Counted from the stretch's first letter, positions 35,459-44,786 are shown. The stretch is 64,000 bases of DNA from Betaproteobacteria bacterium (GCA_016183615.1 JACPEG010000049.1:47887-111886), one strand, 5' to 3'. Numbers and translations are program-made. The notes: generated by a model not told the origin, from the sequence alone.

Positions 35459-37456
35459 ATGGATAACGGCTGGGTCCAGGTGATTCCGGAGGGTGTTTCG
35501 CGCCGGCTGGCGACGGCCTGGCTCGTCCTGGGCGTGGCGGCGCTGGGCGCTTCCTCGCTGTTCGCCGTCCTGCTGGTCCTGTCGCGGGCCCCCTACGTGG
35601 GGCGGTGGCTTCCGGGCCACGATTTTTTCCACGGCGCGCTGGCGCTGCACGTGGACCTCTCGGTGCTGATCTGGTTTCTCGCGTTTACCGCCGCCCTGTG
35701 GAGCGCCCGCAGCATCGGCCGCGGCGGCGCCGTTTCCTGGCTGGGCCTGGCGCTCGCCGCCGCCGGCGCGGTGCTGGTGATGGCGGCGCCCTTTGCCGGA
35801 CCCTGGACGGCCATGTCCAGCAACTACGTGCCGGTGCTGCATTCGACGGCCTTCCTCGCCGGTCTCGCGCTGTTCGCCGCGGGGTTTTTCCTGGCTCTCC
35901 TGCGGACCCTCGTTTCCGGATGGCGGTGGCTGCGTAGCGACGCCGAGGACCGGGCGTCGGGCGCCGGGCTCTACGCGGCGGCGCTCGCGGCGACGCTGGC
36001 CTTCGGCTCCTTCGCCGCGGCTTACGCCCAGTTGCCGCGGGGCTTGCACATGGGGGCCTACTACGAGCTGCTGTTCTGGGGCCCCGGCCACACCCTGCAA
36101 TTCGCCTATACGCTCCTCATGCTGGCGGCCTGGATGATGCTGGCCCGGGCCGGCGGCGCGCCGATTCCTCTCGGCTCGCGCTTGCAGATCGCGGCGCTGG
36201 CGCTGGCGTTTGCTCCGGCCCTGGCGATACCGGCGCTGCACGCGGCCTATCCGGTGGCGAGCCAGGAATTCCGTGACGGCTTCACGCAGCTCATGCGCTG
36301 GGGCAGCTGGCCGGTACCGCTGGTGATGGGCGCCGCGATTCTCGCGGGCCTCCGGCGCAATCCGGTCGCGGCGCCGGAAGCGCGGTCGCTGCGCGTGGCG
36401 CTCATCCTGTCGATGATCCTGTTTGCCGCAGGCGCGGTGATCGGGGCGCTGATCCGCGAGGACAACGCCATGGTGCCCGCCCACTATCACGGCGCCATCG
36501 GCGCGGTCACGCTGGCGTTCATGGGGCTCACGCTGCACCTGCTTCCGGCGCTCGGGCTCGATTTACCGGCGCAGCGGATTGTCCGCTGGCAGCCCTACGC
36601 CTACGGCGGCGGCACGCTGGTCATGGCGCTGGCGCTCGCCTGGTCGGGAAGCCAGGGCGTGGCGCGCAAGGTCCCCGGCAGCGCGCAGTTGCTGGATACG
36701 GTGCAGGAAGTGGCGGGAATGGCCCTGATGGGGCTCGCAGGCGCAGTGGCGATTGCCGGCAGCCTTGCGTTCGTTGCGCTGGTGGCGCGGGCCTTGACTT
36801 CGGCGGTCGCGCTCCGCGGCGTGAGTGAAGCCGCGCCCGCACCCGGAAGACGGCGGCGCGTGGACCGCCGCCCGCTCGCCATCGGGCTCACCGCCGCGCT
36901 GATCGCCGCCATCGGCGCGATGGTATCGCTCCTGCCCGGTGCCGGTTCCCGCGATTCGGTCGTCCTGACGGCTCCGCTTCCCGATGCCCGTGTGCGGCCC
37001 GGCGCCCATGCGCGGGAGGCGAAACGGGCGGAGATCGCGGACCGGTTCCAGCAGGCGGTGGCGATGCTCCACGCCAGGCAGTACCAGCACGCCGTCGCGG
37101 CCCTGCACCGGGTGCTGGAGCTCGATCCGCTGCTGCCCGAGGCCCACGTCAACATGGGCTACGCCATGATCGGGCTCGAGCGCTACAAGGTGGCGAAGGA
37201 TTTTTTCGAGAGTGCCACCGAGCTGCGGCCCACCCAGGCCAACGCCTACTACGGGCTGGCCCTCGCCCACGAGGCTCTGGGCGAGCTTCCGCTGGCGATC
37301 GGCGCCATGCGCACCTACCTGCACCTGACCCCCCCTGAAGACCCCTACGTGCGCAAGGGTCAGACCGCCCTCTGGGAATGGGAAAACCGCAAGGACCTGG
37401 AACGGTTCAACCGTTCCGGCAAATCGGAACGCCTTCCTGGAAACGGGAAAAAATAG
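35459..37456 (+). CDS. Haem-copper oxidase subunit I-like membrane protein with C-terminal TPR domain
   Basis: A 665-residue protein: about 12-13 membrane helices to residue 515, then a soluble TPR domain (ALHRVLELDPLLPEAHVNMG, FFESATELRPTQANAYYG). Haem-copper-like features are a His in ALALHVDLSVLIWFL, FWGPGHTLQF, and a helix with AHYHGAIGAVTLAF and LHLLPALG. The His-His pair expected for the CuB site is not seen, so oxygen reduction is doubtful; a quinol- or haem-b-linked electron entry point is possible (inference). I chose ATG 35459; the earlier in-frame reading crosses a repeat. It is the last gene of the cytochrome region before ccmA. Confidence 0.68.
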   Translation: MDNGWVQVIPEGVSRRLATAWLVLGVAALGASSLFAVLLVLSRAPYVGRWLPGHDFFHGALALHVDLSVLIWFLAFTAALWSARSIGRGGAVSWLGLALAAAGAVLVMAAPFAGPWTAMSSNYVPVLHSTAFLAGLALFAAGFFLALLRTLVSGWRWLRSDAEDRASGAGLYAAALAATLAFGSFAAAYAQLPRGLHMGAYYELLFWGPGHTLQFAYTLLMLAAWMMLARAGGAPIPLGSRLQIAALALAFAPALAIPALHAAYPVASQEFRDGFTQLMRWGSWPVPLVMGAAILAGLRRNPVAAPEARSLRVALILSMILFAAGAVIGALIREDNAMVPAHYHGAIGAVTLAFMGLTLHLLPALGLDLPAQRIVRWQPYAYGGGTLVMALALAWSGSQGVARKVPGSAQLLDTVQEVAGMALMGLAGAVAIAGSLAFVALVARALTSAVALRGVSEAAPAPGRRRRVDRRPLAIGLTAALIAAIGAMVSLLPGAGSRDSVVLTAPLPDARVRPGAHAREAKRAEIADRFQQAVAMLHARQYQHAVAALHRVLELDPLLPEAHVNMGYAMIGLERYKVAKDFFESATELRPTQANAYYGLALAHEALGELPLAIGAMRTYLHLTPPEDPYVRKGQTALWEWENRKDLERFNRSGKSERLPGNGKK

Positions 37457-37482
37457 CTCCCGTGGCGCCACCGGCGTTCGGG

Positions 37483-37488
37483 TATAAT
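37483..37488 (+). promoter_or_regulatory. Candidate promoter -10 of the ccm operon
   Basis: Perfect TATAAT in TTCGGGTATAATTCCGG, 29 bases before the ccmA ATG. No good -35 is seen. A run CTTTTTTT lies between the -10 and the start codon. Confidence 0.45.
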
Positions 37489-37517
37489 TCCGGCTTTTTT
37501 TAAGGACTTAAAGTCGA

Positions 37518-38135
37518 ATGCTGGAGGCGATCGGCCTCGAATGCGTCCGGGGTGACCGCAGGCTGTTCAGGGATCTGAGTTTCGGCCTGGAGCCGGGCCG
37601 GCTGCTTCAGGTCGTTGGCCCCAACGGCTGCGGCAAGACCAGCCTGCTGCGGATGCTGTGCGGCCTGATGGCCCCGGTTCACGGCGAGATCCGGTGGGAG
37701 GGCGCCAGCATCCGGTCCCTGGCCGAGGATTACCTCGCCACGCTCACCTATATCGGCCACCTCAACGGGGTGAAGGATGAGCTGACGGCCCTGGAAAACC
37801 TGCGCATTTCCAGCGCCCTGGGCGGCACTCACGTGGACGAGCCCGCTGCGGTTTCCGCGCTGGAGAAGATGGGCCTGGGGGGACGGGAGATGCTTCCCGC
37901 CAAGGTGCTCTCCCAGGGCCAGCGCCGGCGGGTGGCCCTGGCGCGGCTGCTGCTTACGGAAGCGAAGCTTTGGCTGCTGGACGAGCCCCTCACGGCCCTG
38001 GACAAGGCAGCGGTCGCCTTCGTGGAGTCGCTGCTGGCGGCCCACCTGGAAAAGGGCGGGCTGGTGGTCCTGACCACCCACCAGGACCTGCAGCAGCCCG
38101 GGCTCGGCACCCGTCGCCTCGAGCTGGGAACCTGA
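37518..38135 (+). CDS. ccmA: Haem exporter ATP-binding protein CcmA
   Basis: ATPase of the CcmABCD complex that frees holo-CcmE from CcmC and CcmD. It has 205 residues with Walker A VGPNGCGKT (residues 34-42), signature LSQGQRRRVALARL and Walker B LWLLDEPLTALDK. First gene of a complete ccmA-I operon with close or overlapping genes. Confidence 0.95.
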   Translation: MLEAIGLECVRGDRRLFRDLSFGLEPGRLLQVVGPNGCGKTSLLRMLCGLMAPVHGEIRWEGASIRSLAEDYLATLTYIGHLNGVKDELTALENLRISSALGGTHVDEPAAVSALEKMGLGGREMLPAKVLSQGQRRRVALARLLLTEAKLWLLDEPLTALDKAAVAFVESLLAAHLEKGGLVVLTTHQDLQQPGLGTRRLELGT

Positions 38136-38142
38136 GGACGCC

Positions 38143-38811
38143 ATGCTGGAGATGCTCAGGTGGGTGATCCGGCGCGACCTGGTGCTGGCCATGCGGCGGC
38201 GCTCGGACGTGCTCACCACGCTGTTTTTCTTCATCATCGTGGTGAGCCTGTTCCCGCTCGGGGTGGGGCCGGAGATGAACCTGCTGCGGACCATGGCACC
38301 GGGCGTGGTGTGGGTGGCGGCGCTGCTCGCCTCCATGCTGTCCCTGGGGCGGCTGTTTTCCAGCGACTACCTGGACGGAACATTGGAACAGATGTTGCTT
38401 GCACCTCAACCGCTGTCCATTGTGGTGTTGGGCAAGGTAGCCGCCCATTGGCTGGTCTCGGGCGTTCCCCTGGTGGTGATGGCCCCGGTGCTGGGGCTCC
38501 AGTACGACCTGGCGGCGGATGCGCTGCTTATCCTTACGGCTTCCCTGGTTTTGGGTACCCCGGTGCTCAGCATGATCGGCGCCATCGGCGCGGCGCTGAC
38601 CCTGGGGCTGCGCGGGGGCGGGGTGCTGGTTTCGCTGCTGGTGCTTCCGCTGTACATTCCGGTGTTGATCTTCGGGGCGGGCGCGGTCGAGGCCAGCGCG
38701 TCGGGGCTCGGCGCGGAGGCGTATCTGTCGCTGCTGGCGGCGTTCCTGGTGGGGGCACTGGTGCTTACCCCCTGGGCCACGTCGGCGGCATTGAGAATTT
38801 CGTTGGATTGA
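38143..38811 (+). CDS. ccmB: Haem exporter membrane protein CcmB
   Basis: Six-helix inner-membrane partner of CcmA, 222 residues. Family-typical segments are FFFIIVVSLFPLGVGPE, SMLSLGRLFSSDYLDGTLEQ and LVVLGKV- or IVVLGKVAAHWLVSG. Starts 7 bases after ccmA. Confidence 0.94.
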   Translation: MLEMLRWVIRRDLVLAMRRRSDVLTTLFFFIIVVSLFPLGVGPEMNLLRTMAPGVVWVAALLASMLSLGRLFSSDYLDGTLEQMLLAPQPLSIVVLGKVAAHWLVSGVPLVVMAPVLGLQYDLAADALLILTASLVLGTPVLSMIGAIGAALTLGLRGGGVLVSLLVLPLYIPVLIFGAGAVEASASGLGAEAYLSLLAAFLVGALVLTPWATSAALRISLD

Positions 38812-38818
38812 GCGGTAA

Positions 38819-39568
38819 ATGAATTTTCGCGACATAGCCTGGTTCAAGTATTCGTCGCCGGCGAGCTTCTACTTTCTCGCCGGAAAAATGATCCCGTGGT
38901 TTTGGGCCGCCGCCGCCGTGTTCGCGGTAGCGGGGCTGTACATCGGGTTTTTCGTCGCGCCCACCGACTTTCAGCAGGGCGAGGCCTACCGCATCATTTT
39001 CATCCACGTGCCGGCGGCCTGGATGTCCATGTTCCTCTACGTGGTGATGGCGGGCTGGGCCGGGATCGGGCTTGCCTTCAACACGCGGCTCTCGTCCATG
39101 ATGGCGACCGCGCTGGCGCCCACCGGCGCGCTGTTCACTTTCCTCGCCCTGTGGACCGGCTCCCTGTGGGGCAAGCCCATGTGGGGCACCTGGTGGGTGT
39201 GGGACGCCCGGCTCACCTCGGAGTTGATCCTGCTGTTTCTCTATATCGGCTTCATGTCGCTGCAGGCCGCCATCGACGATCCGCGCCGCGCCGACCGCGC
39301 CGGCGCGGTGCTGGCGCTGGTGGGGGTGGTGAACGTGCCCATCATCTATTTTTCGGTGAAATGGTGGAACACCCTGCACCAGGGCGCGAGCATCAGCCTG
39401 ATGCAGGCGCCCACCATGGCCGCCACCATGCTCACCGGGATGCTGGTGATGGCGCTGGCGTGCTGGATGTATTCCATCGCAGTGGCCCTGATGCGGGTGC
39501 GCTGCATCATCGTGGAACGGGAACGCCATGCGCAGTGGGTGAGCGAAATGCGGGGACAACTGAAATGA
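38819..39568 (+). CDS. ccmC: Haem handling protein CcmC
   Basis: Six-helix protein that loads haem onto CcmE. It has 249 residues with the WWD motif WGTWWVWDARLTSELILLF near residue 120 and flanking His residues in FIHVPAAWMSM and WNTLHQGAS. The stop overlaps the ccmD start (ATGA). Confidence 0.95.
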   Translation: MNFRDIAWFKYSSPASFYFLAGKMIPWFWAAAAVFAVAGLYIGFFVAPTDFQQGEAYRIIFIHVPAAWMSMFLYVVMAGWAGIGLAFNTRLSSMMATALAPTGALFTFLALWTGSLWGKPMWGTWWVWDARLTSELILLFLYIGFMSLQAAIDDPRRADRAGAVLALVGVVNVPIIYFSVKWWNTLHQGASISLMQAPTMAATMLTGMLVMALACWMYSIAVALMRVRCIIVERERHAQWVSEMRGQLK

Positions 39569-39759
39569 ACTGGGGCAGCCTTTCCAATTTCCTGCACATG
39601 GGCGGCTACGCCCTTTACGTGTGGGGCTCCTACATCGTGTTCGGCGTGTTCCTGGTCGCGGAAGTGGCCCTCCTGCTCAAGCGCAGGCGAACTTTGGCCC
39701 ACCGCCTGAGTCAGATGCACAGGCTTCACATCAAGGAATCCCATGAAACCGCGTCATAA
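39565..39759 (+). CDS. ccmD: Small haem export protein CcmD
   Basis: A 64-residue single-helix protein ([20 protein letters not shown]) followed by a Lys/Arg-rich tail ([11 protein letters not shown]), as usual in CcmD. It helps release haem-CcmE from CcmC. It overlaps both ccmC and ccmE. Confidence 0.9.
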   Translation: MNWGSLSNFLHMGGYALYVWGSYIVFGVFLVAEVALLLKRRRTLAHRLSQMHRLHIKESHETAS

Positions 39760-40192
39760 GAAGTTGATGTTCATCGCCATCGGCGTGGCCGGTCTCGGCC
39801 TCGCGGTGGCGCTGGTGCTCAATGCCTTCCGCAGCAACCTGGTGTTTTTCTTCAGCCCGTCCCAGGTCGCGGCGAACGAGGCGCCCCAGGGCAGGACCTT
39901 CCGCCTCGGGGGCCTGGTGCAGCAGGGCAGCGTGAAGCGGCAGAGCGACGGCCTCACGGTGCAGTTCATCGTGACCGACACGGCGAAAAGCATCTCCGTG
40001 GAATACAAGGGCATCCTTCCCGATCTGTTCAAGGAAGGGAAGGGCGTGGTGACCCAGGGCAAGCTCGGGACGGATGGCGTGTTCCGCGCGGAAGAGGTGC
40101 TCGCCAAGCACGATGAGAACTACATGCCGCCGGAAGCCGCCCACGCGCTGGAGCAGGCCCAGAAGGCCCAGAAGACCTTGGTGGCGAAATAA
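39743..40192 (+). CDS. ccmE: Periplasmic haem chaperone CcmE
   Basis: A 149-residue chaperone with one N-terminal anchor helix ([19 protein letters not shown]) and the covalent haem site [11 protein letters not shown], where His binds the haem vinyl group. [12 protein letters not shown] is also typical. Overlaps ccmD by 17 bases. Confidence 0.95.
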   Translation: MKPRHKKLMFIAIGVAGLGLAVALVLNAFRSNLVFFFSPSQVAANEAPQGRTFRLGGLVQQGSVKRQSDGLTVQFIVTDTAKSISVEYKGILPDLFKEGKGVVTQGKLGTDGVFRAEEVLAKHDENYMPPEAAHALEQAQKAQKTLVAK

Positions 40193-40193
40193 C

Positions 40194-42212
40194 ATGGTCC
40201 CCGAACTCGGCCATTTTGCGCTGATCGTCGCCCTGGGCCTCGCCCTGGCCCAGGGAATTCTCCCGCTGGTGGGGGCGGCCCGCGGCATTCCCTCGTGGAT
40301 GGCGGTGGCGAAGCCCGCGGCCCAGGGGCAGTTCGTGTTCGTCGCCATCGCCTTCGGCTGTCTCGCGTATTCCTTCGTCAGCAACGATTTCTCGGTGCTC
40401 AACGTCGCCAGCAACTCCAACACCAAGCTCCCCTATTACTACCGCCTCGCCGCCACCTGGGGCTCCCACGAAGGCTCGCTGCTGCTGTGGACCCTGATGC
40501 TCGCGGTATGGATGACGGCGGTGACGGCATTCAGCCGGCATCTGCCCGATGACATGGTGGCGCGGGTGCTCTCGGTGATGGGCCTGGTGAGCAGCGGCTT
40601 CCTGCTGTTCATGCTGATCACCTCCAACCCCTTCGATCGCCTGATCCCGCCGGCGCTGGAGGGACGCGATCTCAATCCGTTGCTGCAGGATCCCGGCATG
40701 GTGATCCATCCGCCGCTCCTGTACATGGGCTACGTCGGCTTTTCCATCGCGTTTTCCTTCGCCATCGCCGCGCTGCTCTCGGGCAAGCTCGATGCCACCT
40801 GGGCCCGCTGGTCGCGGCCCTGGACCACCGCGGCGTGGATGTTCCTCACGCTGGGCATCATGGTGGGAAGCTGGTGGGCCTACTACGAGCTGGGGTGGGG
40901 CGGCTGGTGGTTCTGGGACCCGGTGGAAAACGCCTCCTTCATGCCCTGGCTGGTGGGCACGGCGCTGATCCATTCCCTGGCGGTGACCGAGAAGCGGGGC
41001 AGCTTCAAGAGCTGGACGGTGCTGCTTGCCATCGCCGCGTTCTCCCTGAGCCTGATGGGCACGTTCCTGGTGCGCTCCGGGGTGCTGACGTCGGTGCACG
41101 CCTTCGCCACCGATCCCCGGCGCGGGATCTTCATCCTGGGCTTCCTCACGCTGGTAATCGGCGGCTCGCTCACGCTGTTCGCCTGGCGCTCACCGAAGGT
41201 GGGGCTCGGCGGCAAGTTCGAGCTGATGTCGCGGGAGACTCTGCTGCTCACCAACAACGTGCTGCTCGCGGTGGCCTGCGCTTCGGTGATGCTGGGCACG
41301 CTCTATCCGCTGTTCGTGGATGCGCTGGGTCTGGGCAAGATCTCGGTGGGGCCGCCCTACTTCAACGCGGTGTTTGTGCCCCTCATGGTGCCCACGGTGT
41401 TCCTGATCGGCGTCGGTCCCATCGCGCGCTGGAAGCAGGCGAGCCTGCCGGAACTGGCGGTGCGGCTGCGCTGGGCCTTCGGGGCGGCGGTGGCGACGGC
41501 GCTGATCCTGCCGTTCGTCATGGGCCAGTGGACGCCCTTCATCGCACTCGGGGTTCTGCTCGCCGCGTGGATCATCGCCTCGACTGCCGTCAACATCCGG
41601 AACCGGGTGGCGCACGCCTCGGGCGAGGGCACGCTCCTGCAGCGCCTGGCGCGCCAGCCGCGCAGCTATTACGGCATGCACCTCGCCCACCTCGGCATCG
41701 CGGTATTCATTCTTGGCGTCACGCTGGTGAAAGGCTATGAGGCCGAGAAGGACGTGCGCATGGACGTGGGCGACACCGTGACCGTGGGTGCCTATACCTT
41801 CCGCTTCCAGGGCGCGATGGAAGTGCCCGGCCCCAATTACCGGGCGGCCCGGGGTGCCGTGGAAGTTCTGAAGGACGGCCAGAAGCTGCGCACGCTCTAT
41901 CCCGAGAAGCGCCTCTACACCGCCTCCGGCATGCCCATGACCGAGGCCGCCATCGACACCGGGGTGCTGCGCGACCTCTACGTCTCCCTCGGGGAAGCGG
42001 TGAGCGAGCATGGGGCCTGGGCGGTGCGGATCTACCACAAGCCATTCGTCACCTGGATCTGGGGCGGTTGCATGCTGATGGCCCTGGGCGGACTGCTCGC
42101 CATCTCCGACCGCCGCTACCGTCTGTCGAAGAGGAAAAGTGCCGATGAAACTCCGGCGCCGGGCGAGCCCGCGGTTTCCCCGGCCCTTGCGCCGGAGGCA
42201 CGGCGCTCATGA
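40194..42212 (+). CDS. ccmF: Cytochrome c haem lyase subunit CcmF
   Basis: Core of the haem ligation complex, 672 residues, many helices. The WWD motif is GWGGWWFWDPVENASFMPW; haem-contact His residues lie in TWGSHEGSLLLW, MVIHPPLLYMGYVG, ALIHSLAV and LTSVHAFATDP. ATG 40194 was chosen two bases after ccmE; the upstream in-frame extension overlaps ccmE in another frame. Confidence 0.95.
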   Translation: MVPELGHFALIVALGLALAQGILPLVGAARGIPSWMAVAKPAAQGQFVFVAIAFGCLAYSFVSNDFSVLNVASNSNTKLPYYYRLAATWGSHEGSLLLWTLMLAVWMTAVTAFSRHLPDDMVARVLSVMGLVSSGFLLFMLITSNPFDRLIPPALEGRDLNPLLQDPGMVIHPPLLYMGYVGFSIAFSFAIAALLSGKLDATWARWSRPWTTAAWMFLTLGIMVGSWWAYYELGWGGWWFWDPVENASFMPWLVGTALIHSLAVTEKRGSFKSWTVLLAIAAFSLSLMGTFLVRSGVLTSVHAFATDPRRGIFILGFLTLVIGGSLTLFAWRSPKVGLGGKFELMSRETLLLTNNVLLAVACASVMLGTLYPLFVDALGLGKISVGPPYFNAVFVPLMVPTVFLIGVGPIARWKQASLPELAVRLRWAFGAAVATALILPFVMGQWTPFIALGVLLAAWIIASTAVNIRNRVAHASGEGTLLQRLARQPRSYYGMHLAHLGIAVFILGVTLVKGYEAEKDVRMDVGDTVTVGAYTFRFQGAMEVPGPNYRAARGAVEVLKDGQKLRTLYPEKRLYTASGMPMTEAAIDTGVLRDLYVSLGEAVSEHGAWAVRIYHKPFVTWIWGGCMLMALGGLLAISDRRYRLSKRKSADETPAPGEPAVSPALAPEARRS

Positions 42213-42742
42213 GGTACCTAAGGTTCCTGCTGCCGCTCGCGATCTTCCTGGTGGTCGTGGGCTTCTTCGTGAAGGGCCTGTTCCTGAATCCCCGGGAAGT
42301 GCCCTCGCCCCTCATCAACAAGCCGGCGCCGGCCTTCGCGCTGCCGCAGCTGCACGAACCGGCCAGGACGCTGGCGAAGACCGACCTCGCGGGCAAGGTG
42401 TGGCTGTTCAACGTATGGGCGTCCTGGTGCGTGTCCTGCCGGGAGGAGCATCCGCACCTGATGGAGCTTTCGAAGAGCGGCATCGTTCCCCTCTACGGCC
42501 TCAACTACAAGGACCAGCGGGAGGAGGGAATCGGCTGGCTCAGGCAGTGGGGCGATCCCTACGCGGCGTCGGTGTCGGATTTCGACGGCCGGGTCGGCAT
42601 CGACTACGGCGTGTACGGCGTGCCGGAGACTTTCGTCATCGACAAGCAGGGCCTCATCCGCTACAAGCACATCGGGCCGGTCACGCCCGAGGCGATCCAG
42701 CAGAAGATCATTCCCCTGGTGAAGGAGCTGCAGAAGGGATGA
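42209..42742 (+). CDS. ccmG: Thiol:disulfide interchange protein CcmG/DsbE
   Basis: Membrane-anchored thioredoxin-fold reductant of apocytochrome disulfides, 177 residues. Anchor helix FLLPLAIFLVVVGFFVKGLF, active site WASWCVSCREEHP and the GVYGVPETFVID cis-Pro loop. ATGA-type overlap with ccmF. Confidence 0.95.
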   Translation: MRYLRFLLPLAIFLVVVGFFVKGLFLNPREVPSPLINKPAPAFALPQLHEPARTLAKTDLAGKVWLFNVWASWCVSCREEHPHLMELSKSGIVPLYGLNYKDQREEGIGWLRQWGDPYAASVSDFDGRVGIDYGVYGVPETFVIDKQGLIRYKHIGPVTPEAIQQKIIPLVKELQKG

Positions 42743-43215
42743 AACGCCTGCTGCTCGCACTGATGTTCGTCCTTGCCGCTGGCGTCGCCTTCGGCAAGGA
42801 AGCGGTTCCCACCGCGGAAGACCCGGTGCTGGAGGCGCGGGTGCAGCGGCTCTCGGAGGAGCTGCGCTGCCTGGTCTGCCAGAACGAGTCGCTGGCGGGC
42901 TCCCGCGCCGAGCTCGCCAACGATCTGCGGCGCGAGATCCGCGACATGATGCGCGCCGGCAGGAGCGACAAGGAGATCGTCGATTTCCTGGTGCAGCGCT
43001 ACGGGGATTTCGTGCTGTACCGTCCGCCGGTCAAGTCCACCACCTATCTGCTGTGGTTCGGGCCGTTCCTGCTGCTGGGCGGCGGCATCGCCGTGCTCCT
43101 CTACTATCTCAAGCGCCGGCGCAAGGAGCGGGTGGTGGAGGACGAGGGGCTCACCGAGGAAGAGCGCCTGCGCGCCGAGGCCATCCTGAAGCAGGGCGGG
43201 GAAGGGCAATCGTGA
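42739..43215 (+). CDS. ccmH: Cytochrome c maturation protein CcmH (CcmL type)
   Basis: Exported protein that receives the reducing power for the apocytochrome CXXCH. It has 158 residues: signal peptide, LRCLVCQNESLAGSRAELA with the redox Cys pair, and one helix near residue 105. Only the short CcmH half is present here, with the TPR half encoded separately as ccmI. ATG 42739 overlaps the ccmG stop. Confidence 0.94.
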   Translation: MKRLLLALMFVLAAGVAFGKEAVPTAEDPVLEARVQRLSEELRCLVCQNESLAGSRAELANDLRREIRDMMRAGRSDKEIVDFLVQRYGDFVLYRPPVKSTTYLLWFGPFLLLGGGIAVLLYYLKRRRKERVVEDEGLTEEERLRAEAILKQGGEGQS

Positions 43216-44471
43216 TCGGATTCTGGATCGTCGCCGCCGCATTCGTCGCCGCGGCCCTGCTGTTCCTGCTGCCGCCGCTGCTTGCCCGGGGACCGAAGCG
43301 GGCGAAGGTGGAGCGGCGCGCCATGACCGTGTCCATTTACCAGGACGAGCTGGCGGAGCTGGACGCGGACCTGAAGGGCGGCACCATTACTTCGGAGCAG
43401 TATGAGCATTCGCGCAACGAGCTGCAGCGGCGGATGCTGGAGGACGTTTCGGCGGACGCCGACGTCGCGCCGACGGCCGAACCGAAGGCGGGCGGGCGCT
43501 GGGCGGCGTGGATCGCCGGGCTCGGGCTCCCGGTATTCGCGGTGGCGCTCTACCTCGTGATCGGCAATCCCGAGACCCTGTCGGTTTCCTCCGAAACGCC
43601 CGCGGGACCGGGTGCCGGCCACACGGCGGGAGAGATCACGCCCCAGCAGATTCTCGCCATGGTGGACAGCCTCGCGGCGCGTCTGGAGAAGAATCCCAAT
43701 GATGCGGAAGGCTGGATCATGCTGGCGCGCTCCTACACCGCCCTCGGGCGCTACGGCGACGCCACCGTCGGCTACGCCAGGGCCGCCGAGCTGGTGCCCA
43801 ACGACGCTCAGCTTCTCGCCGATTACGCAGACGTGCAGGCCATGGCGGCGGGCCGCAGCCTGAAGGGCAAGCCGGCGGAACTCGTCAACCGGGCGCTGCA
43901 GGTGGATCCCAGCAATCGCAAGGCCCTGGCGCTGGCCGGCACCGCCGCTTTCGAGACGCGCAACTATCCCGCTGCCGTGGAGTACTGGGAGCGGCTGCTG
44001 AAGCTGGTGCCCGAGGGATCTCCCGCCTACCAGTCTGTCGCGGGAAGCATCGCCGAGGCCCGCGCCATGGCGGGCGAAAGCGCCGGCCCGGCCGCTTCGG
44101 CCGCGAAGCCCGCGGCGAAGCCCGGGAAGGGCGTCGTCAGCGGCACGGTGAGCCTGAGCCCAAGCCTTGCCGGCAAGATGGATCCCGATGCCACACTGTT
44201 CGTGTTCGCCCGGGCGGCGAGCGGTCCCAAGATGCCGCTCGCCATCCAGCGCCTCGCGGCCCGGGATCTGCCCGCAACATTCTCCCTTGACGATTCCATG
44301 GCCATGGTGCCGGAGATGAGGCTGTCCAACTTCCCCGACGTCGTGGTGGGCGCCCGGATTTCCAGGTCCGGCAACGCCGCCCCCCAGAGCGGGGACCTGC
44401 AGGCCACCGTGCAGCCGGTCAAGGTGGGCGCGGCCGGCGTCAAAATCGTCATCAGCGAAGTCGTTCCCTGA
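43212..44471 (+). CDS. ccmI: Cytochrome c maturation protein CcmI
   Basis: Apocytochrome chaperone of the haem ligation complex, 419 residues from GTG 43212, which overlaps the ccmH stop. N-terminal helix FWIVAAAFVAAALLFLLPPLL, the YQDELAELDADLKGGTIT segment, a second helix near residue 100, TPR repeats (AEGWIMLARSYTALGRYGDA), and a C-terminal beta-domain (GTVSLSPSLAGKMDPDATLF). Last gene of the operon. Confidence 0.93.
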   Translation: MIGFWIVAAAFVAAALLFLLPPLLARGPKRAKVERRAMTVSIYQDELAELDADLKGGTITSEQYEHSRNELQRRMLEDVSADADVAPTAEPKAGGRWAAWIAGLGLPVFAVALYLVIGNPETLSVSSETPAGPGAGHTAGEITPQQILAMVDSLAARLEKNPNDAEGWIMLARSYTALGRYGDATVGYARAAELVPNDAQLLADYADVQAMAAGRSLKGKPAELVNRALQVDPSNRKALALAGTAAFETRNYPAAVEYWERLLKLVPEGSPAYQSVAGSIAEARAMAGESAGPAASAAKPAAKPGKGVVSGTVSLSPSLAGKMDPDATLFVFARAASGPKMPLAIQRLAARDLPATFSLDDSMAMVPEMRLSNFPDVVVGARISRSGNAAPQSGDLQATVQPVKVGAAGVKIVISEVVP

Positions 44472-44786
44472 TTTCCGCGCCTGTCATGGGCGCAGCACCC
44501 GGCAATCCCCTTCTCGTTCCAAGAATTGGGAAATATCCATTTTTGGCGCACAGGCTTCCCAAACCGGGGCGATGGCCCGGTTCCGGGACCCCGCTCCAGG
44601 ATTCGGCGATTCGGATAACACGCTGAATCGAAAGCGTGTATTCGCTTTAGCACAAATGCAGGCCTGATTGCGCGCCCTCCGCCCCGGCGTTTTCTTGCTG
44701 GGCATTGAACTTGCTGGCCTTTCCTGGGTTGAGTCCCCTCGCGCGGTTCACCCTCGCCGGGGGCTTGAGCAAAAGACACCACAGCG
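44472..44786. other. 315-base intergenic region after ccmI
   Basis: No gene, repeat or clear hairpin with T run was found here. It must contain the promoter of the following CcsA-like gene. There is a mildly AT-rich part around 44615-44660 (GATTCGGATAACACGCTGAA). Confidence 0.4.

Noticed and set aside
44472..44786. Possible small RNA gene after ccmI
   Set aside because: No terminator hairpin with T run and no promoter pair could be identified.
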